Below, piece after piece: positions 45,841 to 56,539 of a stretch of DNA of 64,000 bases; the stretch's first letter is position 1, and every line of letters begins with the position of its first letter. The DNA is from Thinopyrum elongatum. Lineage: Eukaryota > Streptophyta > Magnoliopsida > Poales > Poaceae. Location: the NCBI GenBank assembly GCA_011799875.1, contig CM022301.1:323844929-323908928 (forward strand), given 5' to 3'. The notes below the pieces were generated by a model. The model was not told the DNA's origin. It did no database searches and saw only the letters and a list, made by a program, of their open reading frames with translations. A program made the translations under genes and the position numbers.

Positions 45841-47339
45841 TCTTGGGCTTGAAATTGTAGCACGTACCGCGTGGCAGAAACAAGGAGGCGGACAACATCG
45901 CCAAGAGGGCGTCCCGATGTCTACCTCAGGAGCCTGGCGTCTTCGAGGAGCAGCTTTTCAAGCCATCGACGGCTCCACCTGCTGCAGCACCAGCACCACT
46001 TCAGGAGGAGCTTCCCCAGGCACCCCTCTTAGGCGCCCCAGCTTGCGGCCCGACCTCGGGAGCCCGCCTGCTCCTCGCGCTCGAGCCTCCGGAGGGGTGC
46101 TGGACCGAGGAGTTCAAGACGTACCTGCTCCAAGGCACCTTGCCAGAGAAGGAGGAAGACGTAGAGCGAGTCACCCGCCAGGCCACTGCGTACTGCATTC
46201 AGGACGGTGAGCTTTACCGGAAGCAACCGAATGATGTTTCTCTACGATGCATCTCCAAGGAGCAGGGATGCGAGCTGCTGGCCGACATACATGGCGGAGA
46301 CTGCGGGCATCACTCCTCATCACGCACCCTCGTCGGCAAGGCGTTCCGCAGCGGATTCTACTGGCCCACGGCACTTAATGATGCCACCGAGCTGGTAAGA
46401 TCTTGTGAGGCCTGTCAGTTTCATGCCAAGCAGATTCACCAGCCTGCCCAGGGACTCCAAACCATCCCGCTCTCATGGCCGTTTGCGGTCTGGGGGCTGG
46501 ACATCCTGGGTCCATTCCCTCGAGCACCCGGGGGCTACCGCTACCTCTACGTCACCATCGACAAGTTCACCAAGTGGGCGGAGGTGGAGGCCGTCCGCGC
46601 CATCCCGACCGGCTCGGCCGTCAAGTTCATCAAGGGCCTCGTGAGCCGCTTCAGGGTCCCTAACCGCATCATCACCAAAAATGGCTCGCAGTTCACCAGC
46701 AACCTTTTCAAAACATATTGTGCTAACCTTGGAACGCAGATATGCTAAGCTTTGGTGGCACACCCTCGGAGCAACGACCAGGCCGAGCGTGCCAATGCAA
46801 AAGTCCTAAGAGGCCTCAAGGTGAGGACCTTCAAGAATAAGCTCGAGGCCTGTAGCAGGGGCTGGCTCGACAAGCTCCAGTCCGTGCTGTGGTCCATCTG
46901 CACCACCACGACCAAGCCGACGGGCGAGACCCCGTTCTTCCTCGTCTACGGAGCCAAGGCGTTCCTCCCTCATGAGGTCAGGCATCGCTCCGCGCAGCTC
47001 TTGGTGTTTGACGAGGCACGCCAGGACGCCTCACGGGGGATGGACCACATGCTGGGGGAGGAACGCTGCCGCCAGGCCTCGCTCCGGGCAGCGAGGTACT
47101 AGCAGGCGCTGCGGCGGTACCACTGCCGCAGCATCCGCTCCAGGACACTCGAGGTGGGTGATCTCGTCCTGAGGCGGGTGCTCTCCAGGGAAGGGCTGCA
47201 TAAGCTCTTGCCCATGTGGGAGGGCACGTTCAGGATCGCCCGTGTCTCCAAGCGTGGCGCCGCGTGCCTGGAGACGCAGGACGGGATCCCCATCCAGAAC
47301 GCCTAGAACATCCAGCACCTCCGGAAGTTCTACCCATGA
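45841..47339 (+). pseudogene. Element E integrase and preceding linker
   Basis: The linker (45841-46139) is frame-broken. Integrase from 46140 has GDCGHHSSS and CEACQFH, then GLDILGPF, but the second catalytic Asp is Lys (ITKNGSQF), so this copy is catalytically dead. The Glu (QAERAN) remains. Stops occur at 46746-46748, 47100-47102 and near 47304. It ends with NIQHLRKFYP at 47339. Confidence 0.85.
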
Positions 47340-48351
47340 AGCAAGGCCCCGGCCTGTGAAGGTCTCCGCTCGTGACACTCTCACGTAATAATGAGTTGGG
47401 CTGTACATGCCCCGGAGTCTCCTGAGTGCCGCCCCTGGGCCTCACGGGGGCTCCCACCCACGTCCTAGTGGAGGCCCCATGCTCCGCGCTGGTGGGAAGA
47501 CAAGAAGACTAGTCTAGGTGCCGGACGCGGCCTTTCTTTTGCTTGCTTTCTGTAGCTGGTTTTCGACTTCTTGAGTGAAATTTGGAGCTTTCGCGTCTTT
47601 CGTTTGCAAGAGTTGGAAAGTTTCTCTCTTCTTCTCTCTTCACAGTGTTCGCCTCTCCAACCTTGTCCCAGGAAGAGCGGCAGTTGCCCGTCGCTCCTCC
47701 TCGCGTGCCCCGCGTGGGGGCTAGGTACGGTGTGTGTGCGCCCGGGCTCGCCCGCGACCACACCTCGCCAAAACCTTGCTGCCCCAGCTTCGGCGCCTTA
47801 ATCCTCGCGTGACGCCCTCGAACGAGCTCACGGGCATGTGCACCATCTTAAGTCCATGCATCCGGGCATCACGACGCGGTGTGCTGGCTACAGCCAACCC
47901 GTGCTCAGGGGTTTGCGCGAGGTAGGACGAGATGCTTCATGAGGTTTTCTAACCCTGCAGCTACACGACGCCTCCCGAGGCTCAGCGACTCCCGAGGACT
48001 CAAAGACCCCCGAGTTTTCAAGAAGGAAGCCCTGGAAGATGCCCCTGGAAGGGCATGCCCTCGTGACATGGAAGCCTACCGCGAGCACATCGAGCTAAGT
48101 TACCCCGAACGCACCTAGTAGAAACATGGACATCACAACTTGATATGAAGACAACAAGCATAGCATAACGGCGCAAGCGCCAGGGTTCATTACATGCCCC
48201 AACAGGGCCCTCTACTTCTTTCAATGCAGGAGGAAAAAAGAAACAAAAGCAAGCTGCGCGACTACGGCGACTCCTGAGGCTCGGCCGCGGCGACACCCAA
48301 GCTCAGTCGGAGTCTTCCTCCTGTTTCACCGGGGTGCGCCGGCGATGTGGC
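47340..48351. other. Element E 3' noncoding flank, homologous to F
   Basis: No gene is supported. The segment aligns by eye with F 57604-58330: both start with CTCTCACGTAATAATGAGT, share a GTGAAATTTGGAG/ATAAAGCTTGGAG stretch, and share a TCCTCGCGTGACGC block. It would hold the 3' UTR of the antisense gene. Confidence 0.6.
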
Positions 48352-49140
48352 TCATCGCCCCCCCCCCCCGGTCCGAGCCCGGCGGCGTGGCGGCTTGTCG
48401 CAGTCGCCGTCGCTCGTACTCTGCCCGGAAGAGGAGCCCCCGCTGCTGGAGCCGGTGCGGCCGTCGCCATGGGCAAGCTCACCGCCAGCAACGGCGCCGT
48501 CGCCGTCGTCTTCGTCATCGCTGTCGCTCTCCGGGCAGCACCCCAGGCGCCGGCCGCTTTCCTCGAAGACCCTGACATAGAGGGTCGTGGCGCCATCGTA
48601 CCTGAAGTGGAGGGTGCACCTTCCATGCAGGCCGCGTGCGTGGGCGAACGGCTGCCACCTACGGTTCAGGAACACGTTGCCGACGGCGCTGACCTCGACA
48701 TCCACCCAGGAGGCCTTGCTGCAGCAGCCGTCGGCCTGCACCCAAAGGCCGCCAGGCCCTCCGGCCGGCAGCGCGCTCGCAAAGGAGCGCGGCAGCTGGA
48801 ACCAGATGCCCACAGGCCTCTCCGACCACACGACAAACTCCAGGAGCACGTCGGCTGAGTGGGAGCGCGGTCGTGGCGGCCGGATGGCCACCGCGCGCCT
48901 CCCCTCATCGCCGAAGCCACCCCGACCACGGCAGCCCTTGCCGCAGGAAGAAGCTCCACCGCGGCTGCCGGAGGCGGCGCCGGCTGTCGAAGGAGCGCGC
49001 TCGCGCCCACGAGGGGCCACCACCGGAGTCGCTGCGTGCTTTCGGGGTCTCCCACGGCCTCTCTTGGGCGGTGGTGAGTCGGGCCCCTCCTTGGGGGCCT
49101 TCCCTTTCTCCACCGCAGAAAACCTCCTCCCCGGCGCCAT
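48352..49140 (-). CDS. Intact antisense gene of element E: AT-hook plus B3-like DNA-binding protein
   Basis: On the minus strand a 262-codon ORF starts at ATG 49140, about 90 bp after a TATA box (49240-49228), and ends at 48352 with no break. Residues about 25-35 contain a textbook AT-hook (KRGRGRPRKH), which binds the minor groove of AT-rich DNA. Residues about 115-205 resemble a plant B3 domain: WFQLPRSFASAL, WVDVEV, then VFLNRRWQPFAHARGL and LHFRYDG with YVRVFEESG. The C-terminus is acidic, Ser/Gly-rich, with a basic end. The start at 49140 is chosen because upstream ATGs lie before the TATA box. Predicted role: nuclear DNA-binding protein. In-frame integrity contrasts with the broken pol beside it. 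B3 subtype and target are unknown. Confidence 0.75.
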   Translation of the reverse strand: MAPGRRFSAVEKGKAPKEGPDSPPPKRGRGRPRKHAATPVVAPRGRERAPSTAGAASGSRGGASSCGKGCRGRGGFGDEGRRAVAIRPPRPRSHSADVLLEFVVWSERPVGIWFQLPRSFASALPAGGPGGLWVQADGCCSKASWVDVEVSAVGNVFLNRRWQPFAHARGLHGRCTLHFRYDGATTLYVRVFEESGRRLGCCPESDSDDEDDGDGAVAGGELAHGDGRTGSSSGGSSSGQSTSDGDCDKPPRRRARTGGGGR

Positions 49141-49227
49141 GGTGCTTCGACAAGACGGCGAGACGAGAGGGAAGAAGAAGAAGCAAGCAGCGGGAAGACG
49201 GAGATGAGCAGGGGGCTCCGCCCCCCT

Positions 49228-49240
49228 CCCATTTATAGCC
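49228..49240 (-). promoter_or_regulatory. TATA box of the antisense promoter in element E
   Basis: On the minus strand GGCTATAAATGGG lies about 90 bp before the AT-hook/B3 ATG and 240 bp inside the 3' LTR. A TGCATGCA palindrome (RY-type) lies upstream at 49292-49299. Confidence 0.65.
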
Positions 49241-49479
49241 AAAGGGAGGCCAACCGCCGGCCTCCATGATCTCCGGTAATGATGATCTTTCTGCATGCAG
49301 CAGGTTATTGTCAAGTCGGACGGTTGCCGAGGCAGCGTGGGGAAGCGGAGATGCCCAGGTCCCATCAAGCGCCACGCGTCGACCGGGTCCGCAGGCGGTT
49401 AGGGCCCGCGGCGCTTCGCCCTTGCCCATTGGCTTCGCCTCGAAGCCAAGTCCGAGTGCGCCTTGGGCCCGGCAGCTAC

Positions 49480-50346
49480 TGTCGGCGTTTTGGGAACCGG
49501 GGTACCCAGACTTGCTTGCCTGCGGCCCACAGCGTGGCTTCATCAGTGGCCTGTTATGGCCCTTCTCCAGCATCAATGACACAAGACCCTCGCGAGGGGC
49601 CAAGCCTCGCGAGGCGGACGACGCCAAGACCTCTGGAGGGAGCGGCTTCCCCAGGCCGGCTCCTGAGGAGCGGAGATTTCCATGCAAGCCCCACCTCATG
49701 AGGATCAGATGATGCAAGCCATGACGACCAAGGCCAGGCGGGCGCCAGCAGGTGCAGTACAGCAGGTTTCCTCTTCGGTGCTAAGGAAGCAAGCGCAGAC
49801 AGAGTCCCAAGGAATTAGCCAAAGGTTTCCATTCCCGTGCTACAAGACCAGGACGGCAGGACGGAGGTCATCGCCGAGCCCACCACGACGTCACTACCAG
49901 AAGCTTTGCAGGCGAAGACCACCTTTCGTCAGGATAATATGTACTACTTGTCTCCCTTCAAACTTGGCTATTGTGGGATCCCTTCCCGCCTTCATTTTGG
50001 GGGAAGAGGACTGAGACCACTATAAATATAGCTAGGCCACCACCATAGCCGGGGACCGGATCATCCTCACCAGCTCACACCAGCATAAGAACACTCCTCC
50101 TGAGGTTGTTCTCCTTCTGTACTAGTTCATCCTCAGCCCACCTCGAGGCCAATCCACCACAAAGCAGGAGTAGGGTTTTACACCGCAAGGTGGCCCGAAC
50201 CTGGGTAAACTGCTGAGTCCCTTTCCTTTCCTGTTCATCGAGCTAGGCGGTGAGATCGACGAGTCGGCAGGCTGGGGAGATTGAGTTCTTCGCACGCACC
50301 CTAGAGTTCGAACCTTTCTTGGGTCTGCGGATCCCTGAATTTGACA
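49480..50346 (+). repeat. Element E 3' LTR
   Basis: An 867-bp partner of 42050-42900, from TGTCGGCGTTTTGGG to GAATTTGACA. The polypurine tract before it is weak (CCCGGCAGCTAC). TATA at about 50020-50030; R/U5 hairpin at about 50157-50212. Confidence 0.92.
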
Positions 50347-50351
50347 AAGGG

Positions 50352-51248
50352 TGCAGTCTTAGCACTGGCAGATTAAGGATAAATTGGTAAGTCGCCCAAA
50401 ATGCAGTGGCGGGTTATCTAAAGCTGAGGATTTTCGGAAATTTTGCTAAGTATGGAACAAACAGGTTTCACAATCAACAACTATATTTATGGATCTGAAG
50501 GCAGCTCAAAAAAGAAAAATAATTGCTAAACCTAAAGGGTGGCGACGGAAGAACTAGCGGGCTATCTATTGAGTCTAAGGAGAATACAAGTTGACTAAAA
50601 ATATAAAACGGTGTCAGGATTGCTACCGCAATACTTCTATGGTGTTTTTGGATTGAATACATGTTCTGCTCAAAAAGTATGATGAACTAGGACGAACGCC
50701 GACGAACACTACGAACTCAAGTGACCTAATATAGATATGAGAAAGGAGAAAAGTGGTGCCTGAGGGTGATGGAGGAAAGCGGAGGCGTGCCGCTGAGTCC
50801 TGACAGCGATAGGGTGATGCGGCGACCTCGACTGAAGCAGGCTGACGCGGCTCGACAGGTGCGGCAGAGCTCCGATCATGATAGGCGTCGTGAGGAAGAA
50901 GAAGTGGAGGCGACGGGATAAAAATGAAAAAGGGCACCCCCCGTGCCTATTTATAAGGAAAAGGGGGAACAGTAAAAGATCCATGCGAAGATCGAGGAGG
51001 CGGAATAAATTCCACAACAAAAGGACGCCTCAATTTTCTGAATGGTGGAATTATACAAAGATCCGTTATGACGTCATGAGGTTTTTCCTGAATTTACGAA
51101 GGTGACATCATCTTTTCTTATGGCAGGTTATGAAAGTTGTTCAAGGCTAAGCTGTTCAAAGCTAAGCATTTAGGGAGATGGAAGAAGACTCGCCTGACAG
51201 AAGGATTGAAGATTGACATGAACAAGTTCAAATCAATCTGAGGCCTAA
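50352..51248. other. Element B 3' region carrying its antisense promoter
   Basis: No sense gene. On the minus strand, downstream of the TATA box at 50956-50947, a leader runs towards the antisense ATG at 41904 once element E is removed, a distance of about 0.75 kb that probably includes a leader intron. A minus-strand frame of 104 codons (50937-50623) starts too close to the TATA box to be its product. Confidence 0.5.
50947..50956 (-). promoter_or_regulatory. TATA box of the antisense promoter in element B
   Basis: On the minus strand TTATAAATAG, 293 bp inside the 3' LTR, the same placement as in C, D and E. Confidence 0.6.
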
Positions 51249-51723
51249 TGTTGGGGATATAACCCCACGGTATAACCCGCCCTAGAGGGGCTGGGTTAGA
51301 CTGTTGGCGACTCAACAGTTAAGCCTTAGACAAGCCCAAGTGGTCAAGAGGCAGAGTTAAGAAGGCGACTTACGGGATGGGCCAGATGAAGGCCCGAAGT
51401 CAGAAGATGATGCGTGGCCCAAAGGTGTGAGCCGCCTGATGGCGACTTGCCAAAGAAGGCAAGGCGACTCAGAGCCAGGATCGGTTACGAAGCATAATCC
51501 GACCCGGACTCTTGTAAGCCAGCAACCTCGACCTGTATATAAAGGCGAGTCACCGGCATAGAATAGATAGGTTACAATCGATGGATAGCTAGGTCAAGCG
51601 AATCCGCTCCCTTGTAATCGATACTCAAGCAATACAACATAAAGCAGGACATAGGCTTTTACCTCCACCATGAGGGGCCGAACCTGGGTAATCCTGTGTC
51701 TCTCGTCCCGCTCAACCCCGACA
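51249..51723 (+). repeat. Element B 3' LTR
   Basis: A 475-bp LTR from TGTTGGGGATATAACC to CAACCCCGACA, with near-inverted ends. TATA (CTGTATATAAAGG) at about 51532-51544, R/U5 hairpin at about 51641-51695. The 5' partner is missing from the window. What follows is copia element G, so AGTTC (51724-51728) would be the target copy. Confidence 0.75.
51641..51695 (+). promoter_or_regulatory. Conserved R/U5 hairpin (element B)
   Basis: AGCAGGACATAGGCTTTTA, then the stem CCTC-CACCAT-GAGG, then GGCCGAACCTGGGTAAT. Confidence 0.55.
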
Positions 51724-52204
51724 AGTTCGTCACCGTTGCGATGGCCTCACGCTTAAGTCCTTTCACGAGGACATCTATCATGACAAAACCACTGCACAGA
51801 GAGTTAAGCACCAACAATAAATGATCTCAGGGCTCATAATGGATGTGAGATATCCCTGAGAGAAATCCCTGCACGAGAGGATTAGTTCTTCTTCACAACC
51901 AACACTCGCGGGGGAGGTGAGGATCTCATTTGCTTGGACTGAGTATGGGTATTCCTTCGGTGAGGCCTATGAGACACCTGTGCACTTTGATGATAATCAT
52001 ATGAATATGCATTGAAGTTATTTCTAGATACATGAATGTAATGATATGTAAAGGTACACATGTACTCCTTCTGACATAGGTTAGGATGATAATCATTTGA
52101 AAAAGATACTAGAGTAGACTGAGAATGATAACCATTTCCTCGTCGAGAGTTATCCTGCATAGTCAGGTTAGCAGTGACAGACATCTTTTCAACAGTGCAC
52201 TTCT
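51724..52204 (-). pseudogene. Element G protease-region remnant (Ty1/copia)
   Basis: On the minus strand, beyond the gag, broken frames retain a DVLVKGLK motif like the copia protease segment that precedes LLSISQ. Stops and shifts are frequent. The element is cut at 51724 by the LTR of B; RT, RNase H and integrase are absent. Confidence 0.5.
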
Positions 52205-54390
52205 TTACCCAGATTTGCTTCTTGGGTGAACTTGTCCTACAGTTAGTTCCAACATATTAAGCGAAAACCTTCCATTCTGTTGTTTGAAGATTTTGTAATT
52301 TGAGTCATCAGACTCGTCAGTATCAACAGGAATGGGTGAAAGATAACCAGTTAAAGTTTCAGGTTCGAGAGTTTTACTCTTTGCATGAACCCAAGTTGTT
52401 CGAGGATGCTGCTCGGGAGTCCAATAGGATCCATCCACATTGAGTTTCTTTTCAAACCCTAATCCTTCCTTCTGAGGGTTTTTGTGCAGTATGGACTTCT
52501 TGAGCACATCACATAGTGTTTGATGCCCTTTAAGGCTCCTTAGCATTCTAGTCTCAAGTAAGCCCTCTAACTTGTAATTTTCTTCAGTAATAGCAGCAAA
52601 ATCCTTGGAAGAGGGCTTAGTAGTGCCAATTTCAGTAGTAGCAATATTCTCTACGACAACATTTGAAGTTTCAGCATGAGAATCAGCATTGCTATGTTCT
52701 AGGCATTTTAAGCACGAAGGTACAAAATCATCAGGAAGTCTAACAGATTGCTTGGCGAAGAGAGAAGCTTTCTCTAGTACCAGCTCGTTATGAGATTCTT
52801 TCAGTGACACAAGTTCTTGATTCCTGTTAAGGAGTTTATTTGATAGACTCTCATAGTCAACTGTAAGTGAATCATATCGAATGGTAAGATCATCAATAGT
52901 TGATGAAAAAGCATCTTGCTCTTCGATCAACTTTTGATTCTTCTCCATCTCTTCGACTAGTAATCCTTTGGTTTTCCTGAGATTTCTCTCAAGCATTTCA
53001 AGTTCATCATGTTGGGATTGAGCAATCTTGACTAGCTTGGCATAGGAGATATATTCAGGTGAATATTCATTCATGGATCTCTGGTGTTTAGCAGATACCT
53101 GATCCTTTGATGATTTTGCCATGAGACAGAAAGCGATTGGTTCATCATCGCTTGAATCATCATCATCAGTGCTTGATTCATAGGATTTCTTCGATGATTC
53201 AATGGCAACATATGCATTGCTTCTCCCGATTCTTTTGTAGAATTCTTCATCATCTGATTTAGTGTCAGTTGCTTCCTCTTTGGAGTCCAGAGTCAGATCA
53301 GCACATGCTCTATTCAGCCATGACATTCTCTCATATTTGATTCAATGGTAGCTCTAGCTTTCATGTCAGTGACTGGTCTCGTCGAAGAAGATGAGGAAGA
53401 TGCAATTTCCTTTGAGAGCTTAGTATGACGATCCACTCCAGTAAAACCACTGCAGTGAAGATATTTCCATCTGTTGCTAGGTTTTCCTTCCCAGCTAGGG
53501 CAATCAGCGATGAGATGACCGTATAATTTGCACTTGAAGCACTTCATATCTTTCGGAGGCAATCTTCTTCTTGACGATTCTAGCGCGTCAACCTCATCAT
53601 CATTTGTGAGGTAGAGATTTTGCCTTTTGAGATCACTTAGCCTTTGTGTGAGCATTTCAAGTTCTATGGTGATGGTGTGTTGATTCTCAACATCTTCTTC
53701 TTCTTCAAAATTTCCATAGTGTGAGAGAATTTCTCCTTCACTTTTCGAAGAAGATTCTTGATTGGCATTTTCCAGTTCCATCTTTTCTTCATGAATAGAC
53801 AGCAGTGTCATGACCTCAACATAGTGAAGCTCTTCATAGTCTGGTATTTGCTTGATTTCATCTAGGACAGGATCGAAGGATTCATCAAGAGCGCTCAGAA
53901 GCTTGTTGACTACATCTTTATCGGTGATATCAGTTACTGCTCGCTAATGTAGTCTTTCAACAATGTTTGTCAACCAATCAGTGAGTTCCATAGCACTTTC
54001 TTTATGAAGGCTTCTGAATACAGTAAACAAGGCACGAAGCATTTGAATGTGGGGATCTGATCTTGCAAGAAATTCTTCATGAACATTGTTGATAGCATCC
54101 CAAATTTGCTTTGCAGTATTGAGCCTTTGGAACCGAAAGAAAATGTCTTTAGATAGACTGCTATAGATGATATCTTTTGCTTGAGCATCCAACTGCAGAT
54201 TTGCTTTATCATCGTCGTTGAGATTGTTCGGTTGCTGAATGGTGTAGCCATCTTCCACAACCTGCCACAGATCATAGTTGATAGCTTGAATTCTGATTCT
54301 CATTCGTTCCTTCCAGTACAGATATTCATTTCCATCAAAGATAGGAAATCTTTCAATGTGCGAGGATCTACCTGCATATGACATACTCAA
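52205..54390 (-). pseudogene. Element G gag (Ty1/copia, long coiled-coil type)
   Basis: On the minus strand Gag starts at ATG 54390. Residues 1-150 form the copia-type Gag domain (FDGNEYLYWKERM, then AKQIWDAI). A CX2CX4HX4C knuckle (CFKCKLYGHLIADC) lies near 53540. After it comes a 370-residue extension with an acidic Ser/Asp segment and a long coiled coil (about 53080-52730). A stop sits at 53944-53946 and a frameshift near 53320. A long coiled-coil Gag is usual in the SIRE/Maximus branch; this is inferred. Confidence 0.8.
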
Positions 54391-54437
54391 AACTCCAAGG
54401 ACGTTAGACCTTTAATAAACAGAGACAGGGAGTACCC

Positions 54438-54449
54438 GCTCTGATACCA
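54438..54449 (-). other. Primer-binding site of element G
   Basis: On the minus strand TGGTATCAGAGC, the standard copia primer site complementary to initiator tRNA-Met, two bases after the LTR end (CAAACA). Confidence 0.88.
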
Positions 54450-54451
54450 AT

Positions 54452-54858
54452 TGTTTGGACCGAGAGTATATCGACCAGAGGGGGGTGAATGGGAGATTCA
54501 AAACTTTCTTTTGAAAGTATTGAAACTTATCCCAATCAGAGCAGTGGAATAGAATATCGAAGGAAATGAACTAAATCAATCTTCTTCGTCAGAAGCATGT
54601 TCCTCGATGAATGATATAATGATAGTACAAGCTCGGGAAATGACAGGTTTAACTACGATGAGAGTAATGCGGCATGCAAACAAATGCAGTAGAACAAGAC
54701 ACATGGAGCGCACATAAGATAATATTATGGAATGATTTCAAGAGAGCCGAGGAATATGATAGTGATGAGTGAATACAAGTGAAGAGAATGAAACAGGAAG
54801 AACACAGATAAACACGATGAAGACAATAGAATGAAATGATCAGATTAACTATCGGCAC
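54452..54858 (-). repeat. Element G 5' LTR, interrupted by F
   Basis: The LTR ends at 54452 (CA on the minus strand) beside the primer site and runs right to 54858, where element F begins. Its start is not in view. The AT-rich sequence gives no coding signal. Confidence 0.7.
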
Positions 54859-55741
54859 TGTCGGCGTTCTGGGATCGGGGGTACCCAGACCTGCCTACCT
54901 ATGGCCTAGCGCGTGGCCCTGTTAGTGGCCTGGTATGGCCTAGCTACAAGATTCTGCGAGCAAGACCCTCGCGAGGCGAACGACACCAAGACCTCCCGAG
55001 GGGCAGCTCCCCGAGCCTGCCTCCCGAGGAGCGGATATTCCTATGCAGGTACCCCGCCTCGCGAGGCTTGCACTGACATGAGCCATGACGACCTAGGCCA
55101 GGCCGGCGCCAGTGGGCGCAGAGGAGGATAGTTTCCTCTTTGGTGCTAAGGAGGAAAGGACCAGCGCGGGTTCCCGAGGGATCCCCCAAAGGTTGCCATT
55201 TCGGTGCAACAAGACCAAGACCATGAGCTCGGCAGGACGGATGTCATCACCAAGCCCCCACCGCGTCATGGCCAGAAGCTTTGCATGCGAAGACCACCTT
55301 TCATCAAGATAAGATGTGCCTCTTGTCCCCTTTCAAATTGGCCGTTGTGGAATCCCTTCCTGCCTAAGCTATGAGAGAAGAGGACCAAGACCACTATAAA
55401 TATAGGCTAGTCTCCACCGAAGAGAGGGATCCAGATCTGATTCTGGTCTTCTCTAGGCAGAACCATCCTCACCCACTGAGCCCTCGCGAGGTCGCTCACC
55501 CACTGTACTAGTTCATCCACAACCTCCTCGTGAGGCCAATCGACCACAAAGCAGGAGTAGGGTCTTACACCGCAAGGTGGCCTGAACCTGGGTAAACTGT
55601 TGTCTCCTTCCTTTCCCCGCTCGCACGAACTCGATGAGGCCAAGCCATGGAGTGATGAGCTTGAGGCTGTAGCTAGGCTGGATCTTCGTACACGCCCCAG
55701 AGTTCAAACCTTGTTGGGTCCGCGGAGCCCCGATTCTGGCA
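54859..55741 (+). repeat. Element F 5' LTR
   Basis: An 883-bp LTR from TGTCGGCGTTCTGGG to GATTCTGGCA, clearly related to the E LTR (shared GGTACCCAGAC, CCACTATAAATATAG and the R/U5 hairpin at about 55545-55600). TATA at 55393-55404. Confidence 0.9.
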
Positions 55742-55761
55742 TTTGGCGCGCCAGGTAGGGG
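55742..55761 (+). other. Primer-binding site of element F
   Basis: TTTGGCGCGCCAGGTAGGGG directly after the LTR, identical to E and C. Confidence 0.72.
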
Positions 55762-55810
55762 CGTGTCGAAACTCCCTACCGCTTCGCTTTGTCTCTGCTC
55801 CGTGGCTCCC

Positions 55811-56347
55811 ATGGACGACGCCCGCCGAGTTCGCGCCGAGTGCCGAGATGCTCGCATCGCCCAGACGGTGCCCATGGGCCATGGTGTTCCGCGCCGCTCC
55901 GCTTCTCCTGCAGCTAATGCTGCCACCGACCCTGCTGCTCATGAGTGGCAGGACTCTTCGCTGCCACCCTCCGTGCAGCGTGACGGCCGCACCGCCACTC
56001 CCTCCTTCACCCCCGCCACAGCGTCGCCTCGCCGAGCATGCCGTGGGCTGGCGGGCGCGCAAGCCATGCTCCTCATGGCGCGTGAATTACTGCGCTATTG
56101 TCCACCCAACGATGACTACGATGCTTGGCTCGACCGTGTCGCCAAGCTTCTAGACGCCGCTTGCGGGGGCGTGAAGCCTTTTTGCTTTCCGCCTATGTCG
56201 CGGCCCTTGCCGCAGCCCCAGGCTTGCCCCTATTGCGTCTGCTCGTCCTTCCGAGGCGGACCTCGGGAGCCACGTGGCAGGGGGCCTGGAAGCGGGGACC
56301 CTCCTCCAAGTCAGGAACCACGCTTCCCCGGGCTCCGATCAGAGTAA
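55811..56347 (+). CDS. Element F gag N-terminal ORF
   Basis: An uninterrupted 178-codon ORF from ATG 55811 begins MDDARRVRAECRDAR, matching the E gag leader. It keeps an Ala/Pro-rich stretch and a helical segment (MLLMARELLRY, DAWLDRVAKLLDAA) absent from E, then ends in a Pro/Arg-rich tail. The Gag core, knuckle, protease, RT and both RNase H domains are missing, so this is a truncated Gag fragment. Confidence 0.6.
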   Translation: MDDARRVRAECRDARIAQTVPMGHGVPRRSASPAANAATDPAAHEWQDSSLPPSVQRDGRTATPSFTPATASPRRACRGLAGAQAMLLMARELLRYCPPNDDYDAWLDRVAKLLDAACGGVKPFCFPPMSRPLPQPQACPYCVCSSFRGGPREPRGRGPGSGDPPPSQEPRFPGLRSE

Positions 56348-56539
56348 ACCTCGGTAACCCCACGTGAAGGCTGTCGCGGCGGGCCGCTTCATGGCCAACG
56401 CGGTTAGGCGGGGGCGGCAATGTTCAGCAAGGCAATGGGTCCGGCGGTTAATCTCAGTTGCCGGCCATGGGGATCTCCAGATCTCAGGCGTCGGCCTCGA
56501 CCGCCGCTCTAAAAAGCTCCTCATCGACTCTACCAACAG

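Noticed and set aside
50623..50937. Minus-strand 104-codon ORF as the first exon of the B antisense gene
   Set aside because: Its ATG lies only about 10 bp past the TATA box, before any plausible start site, and it shows no family motif.
54438..54449. tRNA gene fragment
   Set aside because: The 12-base match to tRNA-Met is the copia primer-binding site; no tRNA cloverleaf is present.
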